Part shown: one piece after another, positions 34,274-42,278 of the stretch
How the letters are laid out: every line of letters starts with the position of its first letter
Numbering within the stretch: position 1 is the stretch's first letter
Assembly: GCF_012027725.1 (NCBI RefSeq)
Contig: NZ_SJOU01000018.1
Span: forward strand, 1 to 50,166
Origin: Olsenella sp. SW781
Lineage (GTDB): Bacteria; Actinomycetota; Coriobacteriia; Coriobacteriales; Atopobiaceae
Length of the DNA stretch: 50,166 bases
Direction of reading: 5' to 3'
Notes under the pieces: generated by a model
Seen by the model: the letters and a program-made list of their open reading frames with translations, nothing else
What the model was told of the DNA's origin: nothing
Database searches by the model: none
Position numbers and translations under genes: made by a program

Positions 34274-35137
34274 ATGGGTGCCGAAACAACGAAACCCTTC
34301 GCGAATTGCGAGGATGTCCTAGCGTGTCCTGTCTGCGGGGAGCCGCTGAGCTTGTCCGGGACATCCTTGCGTTGCGTACGCAACCATTGCTTCGATTTGG
34401 GTCGCCAGGGGTACGTTAACCTGCTTGCGCATCATAAGGCGGCGGGACCGTATGATCGGGACTCGTTTCTCAGCCGACGCGCGGTCTTTTCAAGCGGGCT
34501 GTACGATGCGCTCGCTGCCGAGCTGTGCGACATCATGGTTTCACTCGACATCGAGGGCGTCGTTGTCGATGCGGGCTGCGGCGAGGGTTTCTTCTCGAGA
34601 CGTTTGGCGGAGCGTTTCGTGCCGCCGATCCGGCTCTTCTCGTGTGATATCTCCAAAGATGCCGTTCGCCTCGCCGCAGGTGCGGACCGCGAGGGCTCCG
34701 TTGCATGGCTCGTGGCAGACTTAGCCGCGATTCCCCTGCGCGTCCACTGTGCGAGCTGCGTCCTCAACATCTTCTCGCCGGCAAACTATGGGGAATTCCA
34801 GCGCGCGCTCAAGCCCGGCGGCTTTCTCATCAAGGTGGTGCCGACCCCAAACCATTTTCGTGAGATTCGTGAGCGGGTCAGCGACAAGGCGCCTGAGCGA
34901 GGAGATTACTCAAACGAGCGGGTGATCCGGCACCTCTCCGATATTTGCGGGATACGGGAGAGGCGCGTGGTAACCTCCACGATCCGCATGACGCAAGAGC
35001 AGCTCGCCGCAGCGGTTGAGATGTCACCGATCATGTTTGGGATCGACGGCTCGACTCTCGACTGGACGTCAGTCGATACGCTCACCATGGATGCGGAGAT
35101 CCTGGTGGGGACGTTTGATCAAGCCGCCCGCCTCTAG
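34274..35137 (+). CDS. RlmA-family 23S rRNA (guanine-N1) methyltransferase
   Basis: A 287-residue protein with the RlmA layout: an N-terminal zinc finger (CPVCGEPL ... RCVRNHCFDLGRQGYVNLL) followed by a class I SAM domain (VVDAGCGEGFFSRRL, SCDISKDAV). RlmA enzymes methylate G745 or G748 of 23S rRNA; RlmA(II) forms can alter sensitivity to tylosin-type macrolides, but the subclass cannot be told here. The ATG at 34274 follows AAAGGGAGG; another in-frame ATG at 34259 has no ribosome site. Codon use is visibly less GC-rich than the neighbours, and the gene sits between two pieces of the decayed duplication, suggesting later insertion. Its stop overlaps that of the DUF2798 gene in CTAG. Confidence 0.85.
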   Translation: MGAETTKPFANCEDVLACPVCGEPLSLSGTSLRCVRNHCFDLGRQGYVNLLAHHKAAGPYDRDSFLSRRAVFSSGLYDALAAELCDIMVSLDIEGVVVDAGCGEGFFSRRLAERFVPPIRLFSCDISKDAVRLAAGADREGSVAWLVADLAAIPLRVHCASCVLNIFSPANYGEFQRALKPGGFLIKVVPTPNHFREIRERVSDKAPERGDYSNERVIRHLSDICGIRERRVVTSTIRMTQEQLAAAVEMSPIMFGIDGSTLDWTSVDTLTMDAEILVGTFDQAARL

Positions 35138-35637
35138 GCGGATGCAGGCTCGGCGAGCACCGTGCCTTCGGGGAAGGCGCGGCGAAAGACCCAGCGCGAG
35201 ACGGGACCCGCGACAAGCAGGTTCCACGGCAGCGCGGCGATGAAATTCCACGGGATGTTGGCGATCCACGTGGCCAGGATCATCGCAGGGTCGCCCACGT
35301 GGGTAAATGCCTCGATGGCACCGTAGAGCGACATGAAGAGCACCATGGGAAAGACCATCATGGTGCTGATGGCGAGTGTGATGGCAAGGCGGCTGCTCTT
35401 ACCGGGCGTCACCAAAAAGCGGAAGGCAAGCCACTTGGCAAAGCGGCTCGCCACAAACACGTCCAGGAGCATGGCGACGATGTAGGCAGGCGGGAAGCCA
35501 AGCCATGCGTCGGCCAGCGTTCCGGAGCCGAAGCTCCAGCCATGCACGCGAGCGACGTTGTAGACGGACATCCAGAGCACCATGCAGAAGCACATGATGA
35601 TCGTAAAGATGAGGCTCTCGCGTTTGTTGGTGGGCAT
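35134..35637 (-). CDS. DUF2798 membrane protein
   Basis: A 167-residue membrane protein with about four hydrophobic helices arranged as two repeats, as in DUF2798: LIFTIIMCFCMVLWMSVYN then AYIVAMLLDVFVASRFAKWLAF, and LAITLAISTMMVFPMVLFMSLYG then TWIANIPWNFIAALPWNLLV. Function is unknown. The ATG at 35637 matches the family start and follows AGAAAGG; the frame is open 44 codons further upstream with no support. Convergent with the RlmA-like gene, the two stop codons sharing the bases CTAG. A truncated copy lies at 33076-33405. Confidence 0.88.
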   Translation of the reverse strand: MPTNKRESLIFTIIMCFCMVLWMSVYNVARVHGWSFGSGTLADAWLGFPPAYIVAMLLDVFVASRFAKWLAFRFLVTPGKSSRLAITLAISTMMVFPMVLFMSLYGAIEAFTHVGDPAMILATWIANIPWNFIAALPWNLLVAGPVSRWVFRRAFPEGTVLAEPASA

Positions 35638-35944
35638 GGGGGCAGACCTTTCTCGACGGGACCCGCAGGGCGGGCGAATGCGAGGAGCCAGCCTACCAAG
35701 TTTTTCTTGGTGGCATAAGCGTTTAGTTTGTGGAGGCCGGGCGTGTGGTCGGGCCATCCTCGGGCACACGGTCCTTCTCGCCCATGTTGCGCCCCAGCCC
35801 CAGGCGGATCGAAATAACGCGCATGATCCGACTTTTTCGAAGAGCCACCCTGCGGAGATATGAAACGAAAACTGATTATGCGCGTTAATCGTTCGGCGCC
35901 TGGAACCCAGCGCCCCGCGTGCGGCGAGAAGAACCGGCGGGGCC
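35638..35944. other. 307-nt intergenic region with inverted repeats
   Basis: No gene is seen. It contains CCAAG-TTTTT-CTTGG (about 35697-35712), an inverted pair TAACGCGCAT/ATGCGCGTTA (35815-35824, 35878-35887) enclosing an AT-richer 53-nt spacer, and, next to the tcdA stop, GCCCCGC/GCGGGGC-type arms whose loop holds the GGCGAGAAGAACC word. The last is likely the tcdA terminator on the minus strand; the 10-bp pair is placed upstream of the DUF2798 gene and could be an operator. Confidence 0.45.
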
Positions 35945-36670
35945 CTACGCCCACCCCAAGAGGTCGCGGATCACGCGGCTGGCGAGCATCTGACCCATGA
36001 TGGGGGGCAGGTAGCTCATCGTGCCCAGGAGCGACCCCTCGCTCATCCACTGCTCGTCTGAGATGCGCTCCATGCGGACCGGCTTCTCGTCCGAGAAGAG
36101 CACGCGCAGGCCGTGGATGCCGCGGCGGCGGCACTCCTTGCGCATGATGCGCGCGAGCGGGCAGTTGACGGTGTCCTCGATGCGGGCGAAGCGCAGGCGG
36201 CACGGGTCGAGCTTGTTGGCGCCGCCCATCGCGGAGAGCTCGGGGACGCCGCGCTCCTGGCACCAGGCGGCGAGACGCAGCTTCTGGGCCACGGTGTCGA
36301 TGGCGTCGACGACGTAGTCGAGGGGGCCGAGCTCGTCCATCTGCTGGGGGAGCGCGTCCTTGTCCAGGAACGCCGTCACGGCGGTGACGTCGGCCGTGGG
36401 GTTGATGTCGAGCGCCATGGCGCGCATGACCTCGGCCTTGGGGCGTCCGATGGTGCTCGTGAAGGCGAGGGCCTGGCGGTTGATGTTGCTCGGAGCCACC
36501 ACGTCGCGGTCCAAGAGCGCGAGGTGGCCCACGCCGCCGCGGGCGAGCGCCTCCGCGCAGCTCGAGCCCACGCCGCCGAGGCCGATCACGGCGACACGCG
36601 CCGCCGCGAGCCGCGCGAGCCCCTCGTCGCCGACGACGAGCCTCAGCCTGTCCGTTGCCTTCTCCGCCAC
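35945..36670 (-). CDS. tcdA: tRNA threonylcarbamoyladenosine dehydratase (TcdA)
   Basis: A 241-residue E1-like enzyme that uses ATP to cyclise t6A37 in tRNA to ct6A. The N-terminal nucleotide-binding motif is AVIGLGGVGSSCAEALARGGVG, followed by LLDRDVVAPSNINRQ and DAIDTVAQK, diagnostic of the TcdA/CsdL branch rather than MoeB or ThiF. There are no CxxC zinc-binding pairs, as expected for TcdA. The start is a GTG with GGGAGG upstream. It is divergent from iorA across a region holding a perfect 41-bp-arm palindrome. Confidence 0.92.
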   Translation of the reverse strand: MAEKATDRLRLVVGDEGLARLAAARVAVIGLGGVGSSCAEALARGGVGHLALLDRDVVAPSNINRQALAFTSTIGRPKAEVMRAMALDINPTADVTAVTAFLDKDALPQQMDELGPLDYVVDAIDTVAQKLRLAAWCQERGVPELSAMGGANKLDPCRLRFARIEDTVNCPLARIMRKECRRRGIHGLRVLFSDEKPVRMERISDEQWMSEGSLLGTMSYLPPIMGQMLASRVIRDLLGWA

Positions 36671-36681
36671 TCAACCTCCCG

Positions 36682-36783
36682 AAAAGGGGACGCGTTTTTT
36701 CTCTCAGAGATTTTGGGACAGGTCTGATTCTGCCGCAATAGGCCTGTCCCAAAATCTCTGAGAGAAAAAACGCGTCCCCTTTT
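36682..36783. repeat. GGGGAC-family palindrome between divergent genes
   Basis: Perfect 41-bp arms (36682-36722, 36743-36783), 20-nt loop. The arms start AAAAGGGGACGCG followed by six T and end TTTTGGGACAGG. It begins 12 nt from the tcdA start codon and ends 80 nt before iorA, so it cannot be the terminator of either gene. Confidence 0.92.
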
Positions 36784-36863
36784 GCGTTACCGGTCTGCGA
36801 CGCCTTTCGCGCGGGGTACTCCACTCTGATAAAGTGCGGCCAGTGAGATCCGAGGGGGTTCGC

Positions 36864-38756
36864 ATGCACAGAGAGTTCCTGATGGGCAACGAGGCCATGG
36901 CCGCAGGCGCGCTCGCTGCGGGCGTGAACGTGGTGGCCGGCTATCCGGGCACGCCGTCGACCGAGGTCCTGGAGACCGTGGCGCGCCGCCGTGGCGAGGG
37001 CGTCTACGTGGAGTGGTCGGTCAACGAGAAGGCCGCGCTCGAGGTCGCCGCCGGCGCCGCCTACGCAGGGGCACGCGCGCTCGTCACGATGAAGCAGGTG
37101 GGCCTCAACGTCGCCTCCGACCCGCTCATGAGCCTGTCCTACATCGGCGTCAAGGGCGGCATGGTCGTGCTCGTGGCGGACGACCCAGGCCCCATCTCGT
37201 CCCAGACCGAGCAGGACACGCGCACCTTCGCCGCCTACGCAAAGCTGCCGATCCTCGACCCGTCGAGCCCGTCCGAGGCCTATGAGATGATGGGGGAGGC
37301 CTTCGTGCTCTCCGAGGAGCTCGGCTGCCCCGTGATCGTCCGCCCGACCACGCGCGTGGACCACGGCTACGAGGACGTGGAGGTGGCCGATCCCGAGGAG
37401 TGGTCGCGCAACGAGCCCGAGGGCTTCGTCCGCGACCCGTCCCGCTGGGTCATCTTCCCCGCGCTCTCCGTGCGCGCCCATGCCTCCATCGAGAGGCGCG
37501 ACGCCCTTCTCGCCAAGCGGCTCTCCGGCTACGCGAGAAACACGATGACGCAGACGGCGGGACCTGCCGCCCGCCCGCGCCTCGGCGTTGCCACCCAGGG
37601 CATCAGCGCGACCTACGTTGCGGAGAACCTTGGCGAGAAGGACGACGTGCGCGTGCTCCGTGTGGCGACCCCGTACCCGTTCCCGGAGGACCTGGCCGCC
37701 GACTTCCTCGACGGCCTGGACGAGGTCCTCTGCGTCGAGGAGCTCGACCCCGTGATCGAGCGCGCCCTGGTGGCGGCCTGCGGCCGCCGCGGCCTTAGCG
37801 TCAAGATCCGCGGTAAGCTCACCGGCGACATCCAGCCGTCAGGAGAGAACACCGTCGAGTCCGTAGGACGCGCCATCGACGCATTTCTCGGTAAGGGAGA
37901 GGCCAACGAGATCGAGGCGCCGGGCATTTCCCCGCGCGCAGTTTCGCAGGCCGAAGGCCGAGAATGTTTGAGCACGGAGAAATGCCCGGCGCCCCCCACG
38001 CTCCCGATTCGCCCGCCCGTCCTCTGCGCCGGCTGCCCGCACCGCGCGAGCTTCTACGCCGTTAAGAAGGCGATGCGCGGGCGCAAGACGCTCTTCTGCG
38101 GCGACATCGGCTGCTACACGCTCGGCAACGCCAAGCCGCTCGACATGGTGGACACGTGCCTGTGCATGGGCGCGGGCATCAACATCGCGCAGGGCGTGAC
38201 GCACGTGGAGCCAGACACCGCGGCCTTTGCGTTCGTGGGCGACTCCACGTTCTTCGCCTCGGGCATCACCGGCGTGGTGAACGCCTTCTACAACCAGGCA
38301 AACATGACGCTCGTCGTGCTCGACAACTCCACCACGGCCATGACGGGCCACCAGCCGCACCCGGGCACGGGCCGCACGATGATGGGCCAGGTCGTGGAGA
38401 AGGTCTCGATCGAGCGCGTTCTTCTCGCCATCGGGCTCGCGGTGGTGGAGACCGTGGACCCGCTCGACCACGAGGCAGCCGTCGAGACCGTGCGCCGCGT
38501 CGCGGACGAGCCGGGTGTCAAGGCCATCATCTTCCGGAGCCCGTGCGTGGTTCTCGCCAGGCCGCGGGCCACGAGCGCGGTGGACGTCGAGAAGTGCGTC
38601 GGCTGCCAGCGCTGCGTGCGCGAGCTGGGGTGCCCCGCCCTTGTGCCGGACGCTACGACGGGCAAGGTCCGCATCGACGCGACGCAGTGCACGGGCTGCA
38701 CCCTCTGCGAGCAGATCTGCCCCACGCACGCCATCTCGGGAGGTGAGCGCCTGTGA
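36864..38756 (+). CDS. iorA: Indolepyruvate ferredoxin oxidoreductase, alpha subunit
   Basis: A 630-residue subunit that oxidatively decarboxylates aryl pyruvates from Trp, Phe and Tyr to aryl-acetyl-CoA, reducing ferredoxin. The pyrimidine-binding domain lies first (VVAGYPGTPSTEVLE), then the thiamine-diphosphate domain (LCAGCPHRASFY, GDIGCYTLG, GDSTFFASGITGVVNAFYN landmarks), and two C-terminal 4Fe-4S motifs (CVGCQRCVRELGCP, CTGCTLCEQICP). The ATG at 36864 follows GAGGGGG. A 78-nt palindrome is embedded in frame at about residues 351-377, in the linker before the cofactor domain. The stop overlaps iorB (GTGA). Confidence 0.95.
   Translation: MHREFLMGNEAMAAGALAAGVNVVAGYPGTPSTEVLETVARRRGEGVYVEWSVNEKAALEVAAGAAYAGARALVTMKQVGLNVASDPLMSLSYIGVKGGMVVLVADDPGPISSQTEQDTRTFAAYAKLPILDPSSPSEAYEMMGEAFVLSEELGCPVIVRPTTRVDHGYEDVEVADPEEWSRNEPEGFVRDPSRWVIFPALSVRAHASIERRDALLAKRLSGYARNTMTQTAGPAARPRLGVATQGISATYVAENLGEKDDVRVLRVATPYPFPEDLAADFLDGLDEVLCVEELDPVIERALVAACGRRGLSVKIRGKLTGDIQPSGENTVESVGRAIDAFLGKGEANEIEAPGISPRAVSQAEGRECLSTEKCPAPPTLPIRPPVLCAGCPHRASFYAVKKAMRGRKTLFCGDIGCYTLGNAKPLDMVDTCLCMGAGINIAQGVTHVEPDTAAFAFVGDSTFFASGITGVVNAFYNQANMTLVVLDNSTTAMTGHQPHPGTGRTMMGQVVEKVSIERVLLAIGLAVVETVDPLDHEAAVETVRRVADEPGVKAIIFRSPCVVLARPRATSAVDVEKCVGCQRCVRELGCPALVPDATTGKVRIDATQCTGCTLCEQICPTHAISGGERL
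37916..37993. repeat. Palindrome inserted in frame within iorA
   Basis: GGCGCCGGGCATTTC and its perfect complement (37916-37930, 37979-37993) enclose 48 nt. It encodes about 26 residues (EAPGISPRAVSQAEG... to ...KCPAPP) between the two main domains of IorA, a place where extra residues should be tolerated. Its bases do not belong to the GGGGAC family. Confidence 0.75.
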
Positions 38757-39424
38757 GCGCCAACGTCATCCTCGCCGGCGTGGGCGGCCAGGGCGCCGTC
38801 CTCGCATCGAAGCTCCTCGCCCGCGCCGCAATGGGGCGCGGTCTTCCCGTCAAGACGGCCGAGACCATCGGCATGGCGCAGCGCGGCGGCTCCGTGTTCA
38901 GCCACGTGCGGGTGGGGGAGGGCACGCACTCTCCGCTCATCGGGCGTGGCCGGGCGGACGCGATCGTTGCCTTCGAGCCTGCGGAGGCCGTGCGCCAGCT
39001 GCCGTTTCTCCGTCCGGGCGGCATGGTCGTCACGAGCGACGCGCCCGTCGTCCCCGTCTCGGCCGCCACGGGCGGCCCGGCGTACGACCTGCCCGCCATC
39101 ATGTCCTACCTGCAAGAGTGCGTGGGCGAGAAGAACCTCGTCGTCGTGGATGCCGCCGCCGCGGAGGCCGAGCTCGGAACGGCCAGGGCGCTGAACGTCG
39201 TCCTTCTCGGCGCCGCGGCCCGGGCCGGCGCCCTCGGCCCCGTCACCGTTGACGACCTTGCGGACGCCGTCCGCGCCACCGTGAGCCCCCGCTTCCTCGA
39301 CCTCGACCTTGCCGCCCTGTCAATTGGGGACGTGTTTTTTCGCGCAGACAAAATGGGACAGGCTTGCCCGCGCGCGTACGGCACGTCATCCCGAGCCATC
39401 TGGCCCATTGGCCCCCTTCAATAA
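38753..39424 (+). CDS. iorB: Indolepyruvate ferredoxin oxidoreductase, beta subunit
   Basis: The 223-residue gamma-domain subunit that pairs with IorA. The N-terminal VILAGVGGQGAVLASKLLARAA and MAQRGGSVFSHVR motifs are diagnostic for pyruvate/ketoisovalerate oxidoreductase gamma domains. GTG start overlaps the iorA stop by four bases. The family-like sequence ends near residue 188 (FLDLDLAAL). The remaining 35 residues are encoded by the left arm and loop of a palindrome (SIGDVFFRADKMGQA...) up to a TAA in the loop, so the C terminus is an accidental extension. It is followed by paaK, completing an aryl-acid fermentation operon. Confidence 0.93.
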   Translation: MSANVILAGVGGQGAVLASKLLARAAMGRGLPVKTAETIGMAQRGGSVFSHVRVGEGTHSPLIGRGRADAIVAFEPAEAVRQLPFLRPGGMVVTSDAPVVPVSAATGGPAYDLPAIMSYLQECVGEKNLVVVDAAAAEAELGTARALNVVLLGAAARAGALGPVTVDDLADAVRATVSPRFLDLDLAALSIGDVFFRADKMGQACPRAYGTSSRAIWPIGPLQ

Positions 39425-39468
39425 CCTGTCCCATTTTGTCAGCACGAAAAAACACGTCCCCAATTGAC
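39319..39468. repeat. GGGGAC-family palindrome overlapping the iorB 3' end
   Basis: Arms of 44 bp (39319-39362, 39425-39468), two mismatches, 62-nt loop. Outer motif GTCAATTGGGGACGTG followed by six T, inner motif AAAATGGGACAGG. Directly after it, the outer end (CAATTGACG) is repeated once more before the paaK ribosome site. The iorB stop lies at the end of the loop. Confidence 0.88.
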
Positions 39469-39492
39469 GCCCAATTGACGGAGGAGCCAAGC

Positions 39493-40728
39493 ATGAAGAT
39501 CAGCGAGTCCCAGCTCAAGCTCGTGAACGACCAGGTCCAGCGTCTCGTGGCGTCGGGCAACTACTTTGGCCGGCGCCTCGAGGAGGCGGGCGTCACCGAG
39601 GTCACTTGCGAGGAGGACTTCCTCGCGCTGCCCTTCTCCGAGAAGGAGGACCTGCGCAACTGCTACCCGCTCGGCGTCTCTGCCGTGGACGAGCGCGAGA
39701 TCGTGCGCATCCACTCGAGCTCGGGCACCACGGGCACGCCGGTCATCATCCCCTATACCGCCAAGGACGTCGACGACTGGGCGGAGCAGTTCCGCCGCTG
39801 CTACGAGCTCGCCGGCATCACGGCGGACGACCGCATCCAGATCACGCCCGGCTACGGTCTCTGGACCGCGGGCATCGGATTCCAGGCGGGTGCCGAGAAG
39901 CTCGGCGCCATGGTCGTTCCCATGGGCCCCGGCAACACCGAGAAGCAGCTGCAGTTCATGGTGGACCTCCAGACAACGGTCATCGGCGCCACGTCCAGCT
40001 ACGCGCTGCTCCTCGCCGAGGAGGTCGAGAAGCGCGGCCTGCGCGACAGGATAGCCCTCACCAAGGGCGTCATTGGCTCCGAGCGCTGGGGCGAGAAGAT
40101 GCGCGAGCGCGTGAAGGCGGGCCTCGGCATCTCCATCTACGACATCTACGGCCTCACCGAGGTGTACGGCCCCGGCATCGGCATCTCCTGCGACGCCGAG
40201 GACGGCATGCACTACTGGGACGACTACCTCTACATCGAGATCGTCGACCCCGCGACGGGCGAACCGCTTCCGGACGGGGAGTGGGGCGAGATCGTCATCA
40301 CCACGCTCGTCAAGGAGGGCGCGCCGCTCATCCGCTTCCGCACGCACGACCTCAGCCGCATCATCCCCGGCACCTGCTCCTGCGGCTGCCCCTTCCCGCG
40401 CATCGACGCGCTTCAGGGCCGCTCCGACGACATGGTCAAGATCCACGGCGTCAACGTCTTCCCGCGCCAGATCGAGGAGGTGCTTCAGGGATACCCGCAG
40501 CTCTCGAGCGAGTACCAGATTCGCCTGTCGCACCTCGAGGGGCGCGACACCATGCGCATCTACGTCGAGACGGACGGCACGCAGGACTTCCTCGAGCTCG
40601 CGGACGAGGTCGCGCACGAGGTCAAGCGTCGCATCGGCTTCACGCCGCTCGTGAAGGTGGTCGAGCTCGGGGTGCTGCCCAGGAGCGAGAAGAAGACCCG
40701 TCGCGTCTTCGACGAGCGCTACGACTAG
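39493..40728 (+). CDS. paaK: Phenylacetate--CoA ligase family enzyme
   Basis: A 411-residue AMP-forming acid-CoA ligase of the PaaK type. The ATP/AMP motif is HSSSGTTGTPVIIPY, followed by IYDIYGLTEVYGPG, the hinge region LIRFRTHDLSRI, and the C-terminal domain LQGRSDDMVKIHGVNVFPRQIEEVL. Next to iorAB, as in many anaerobes, it probably interconverts aryl-acetyl-CoA and aryl-acetate, yielding ATP when run in reverse, or activates aryl acids. GGAGGAGCC precedes the ATG at 39493; the frame is open upstream only through the palindrome. Confidence 0.9.
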   Translation: MKISESQLKLVNDQVQRLVASGNYFGRRLEEAGVTEVTCEEDFLALPFSEKEDLRNCYPLGVSAVDEREIVRIHSSSGTTGTPVIIPYTAKDVDDWAEQFRRCYELAGITADDRIQITPGYGLWTAGIGFQAGAEKLGAMVVPMGPGNTEKQLQFMVDLQTTVIGATSSYALLLAEEVEKRGLRDRIALTKGVIGSERWGEKMRERVKAGLGISIYDIYGLTEVYGPGIGISCDAEDGMHYWDDYLYIEIVDPATGEPLPDGEWGEIVITTLVKEGAPLIRFRTHDLSRIIPGTCSCGCPFPRIDALQGRSDDMVKIHGVNVFPRQIEEVLQGYPQLSSEYQIRLSHLEGRDTMRIYVETDGTQDFLELADEVAHEVKRRIGFTPLVKVVELGVLPRSEKKTRRVFDERYD

Positions 40729-40754
40729 GCGGCGGGCGCACGCGCCGCGGCTGA

Positions 40755-40838
40755 CATCAAATCTGGTCGCGGGTTTCTGGCAGTTTTCGGGCCCCCAGGG
40801 GACCCCGAAATGCCAGAAACCCGCGACCAGATTTGATG
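40755..40838. repeat. CATCAAATCT-family palindrome, copy 2
   Basis: Perfect 28-bp outer arms (40755-40782, 40811-40838), continuing with a bulge into CGGG/CCCG. It shares CATCAAATCT and TTCTGGCA with the element at 14470-14553 but differs in the bases between. Placed between the convergent paaK and galM genes, where it may terminate both. Confidence 0.85.
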
Positions 40839-40893
40839 CAACGCCCTGCCTGATCCGACAAACGACCCCGCCGCCCCTGTCGGGTCGCCCCTG

Positions 40894-41967
40894 CTAGGTC
40901 GTCGAGAGGCGGTAGACGATTGTGGACTCCCAGGGGCTCCCGGGATCGCAGACGGGCTGCGGCCACTCGGGGTGGTGGATCGCGTCGGGGTAGAACTCGG
41001 GCTCGAAGGCGAACCCCGACCGCGGGGCGTAGTCGAAGCCGCCTTTGGCCCCCTTGTCGCCCAGCCAGTTGCCGGTGTAGAGGTGCGCGGCCGGCGTGGT
41101 GAGAAGGACCTCGAGCCGCCGCCCGCTCGCGGGGTCGTGGGCGAGAAGGGCGCGGCGGGGAAGGCCTCCCGGGACGTAGCCTCGCACGCAGAGGCAGTGG
41201 TCGTAGCCCCGGCCGCGCCGGAGCTGCTCGTCGTCCGCGTCGATGTCGGCGCCGAGCGCCTTGGGCCGGCGGAAGTCGAACGGCGTTCCCGCCACGTCCG
41301 CGACCTCGCCGGTGGGCACCGAGTCCTCGCGGACCGGGAGGAAGCGCTCGGCGTCCACCTGGACCACCTGGTCGAGGACGTCCCCCGACCCGTTCCCCGC
41401 GAGGTTGAAGTAGGAGTGGTTGGTGATGTTCACGTACGTGGGGGCATCGGTCTCGCACCGGTACGTCACGCGCAGCTCGACGGCCCCGTCCTTCTCGCCC
41501 AGCGCGTAGGTCGCGTGGAAGGTGCGGCCGCCCGGCAGGCCGAGCTCTCCGTCGGCGAGGCGACAGGTCAGGCGGACGGCGTTCGCCGCCTCGTCGGCCT
41601 CCGCGTCCCAGAGCCGCTTGTGGAGGCCGTGCTCCGAGCTCGTGTGGTTGTTGTTCCGCCCGTCGGGCCCGTCGTTTCCGGGGAGGCGGTAGGTGACGCC
41701 CGACAGCGGGACCTCGGCGCGGTCGGTGCGGTTTGCGACGGGGCCCACGGTCCCGCCGAAGAACGCCGGGTTCTCACCGGCATAGCCCTCGACCGAGTCG
41801 AAGCCGAGAAGGACGTCCGCCAGGGCGCCGTCACGGTCCGGCAGCTCGAGGGCCAGCAACGTGGCGCCGAAGTCGGACACGGACGCGCGCACGCGCCCTG
41901 CCTCGAGGACGAAGCGCGTCGCCTCGGCGCCGTCAGGCGTGGTCCCAAAGGGGCGTCTCTCGATCAT
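40894..41967 (-). CDS. galM: Galactose mutarotase (aldose 1-epimerase)
   Basis: A 357-residue enzyme that equilibrates alpha and beta anomers of galactose or other aldoses before phosphorylation. Family landmarks are FGATLLALELPDRDG at the N terminus, GGTVGPVANR, the substrate-binding His in EHGLHKRLWDA, the catalytic His in ITNHSYFNLAG, and the catalytic Glu region FEPEFYPDAIHHPEW (usual ETQ.YPDA reads EPEFYPDA here). GGAGGTG precedes the ATG. It stands alone on the minus strand between the iorAB-paaK operon and the folate operon; no galactose genes are visible nearby. Confidence 0.93.
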   Translation of the reverse strand: MIERRPFGTTPDGAEATRFVLEAGRVRASVSDFGATLLALELPDRDGALADVLLGFDSVEGYAGENPAFFGGTVGPVANRTDRAEVPLSGVTYRLPGNDGPDGRNNNHTSSEHGLHKRLWDAEADEAANAVRLTCRLADGELGLPGGRTFHATYALGEKDGAVELRVTYRCETDAPTYVNITNHSYFNLAGNGSGDVLDQVVQVDAERFLPVREDSVPTGEVADVAGTPFDFRRPKALGADIDADDEQLRRGRGYDHCLCVRGYVPGGLPRRALLAHDPASGRRLEVLLTTPAAHLYTGNWLGDKGAKGGFDYAPRSGFAFEPEFYPDAIHHPEWPQPVCDPGSPWESTIVYRLSTT

Positions 41968-42055
41968 GGTGCACCTCCGCTTCTGGTCGTGGCCCCAGTG
42001 TAGCGCGCCGCGGCCAGTCGGCGGGCCACCGTCCGGCGGGCGACGGCACGGGCCC

Positions 42056-42117
42056 AGTGACGGGTTCTGGACGGACGGGGCGCGTTTGGGACGCTCGTCC
42101 GTCCAGAACCCGTCACT
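42056..42117. repeat. Palindrome between divergent galM and fhs
   Basis: Perfect 22-bp arms (AGTGACGGGTTCTGGACGGACG and complement, 42056-42077 and 42096-42117; quoted in part AGTGACGGGTTCTGG) around an 18-nt loop. The inner GGGTTCTGG recalls the CATCAAATCT family (GGGTTTCTGG). It lies in the divergent region, so it is not a terminator of either gene. Confidence 0.8.
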
Positions 42118-42278
42118 CTCCCGCGGGGCGCGGACGGACGCGGGACGCGCGCCCGCCGCGCGGCGCTGGCGGGCGCACGGGTCAGATGGACGCGAGACGC
42201 AGACGGGACCGGACGCGGCGCGGCCCGCCCGCTGCGCTATAGTAGGTGTTCCTATGGCTCGTACGGAGGGGAGCGGAT

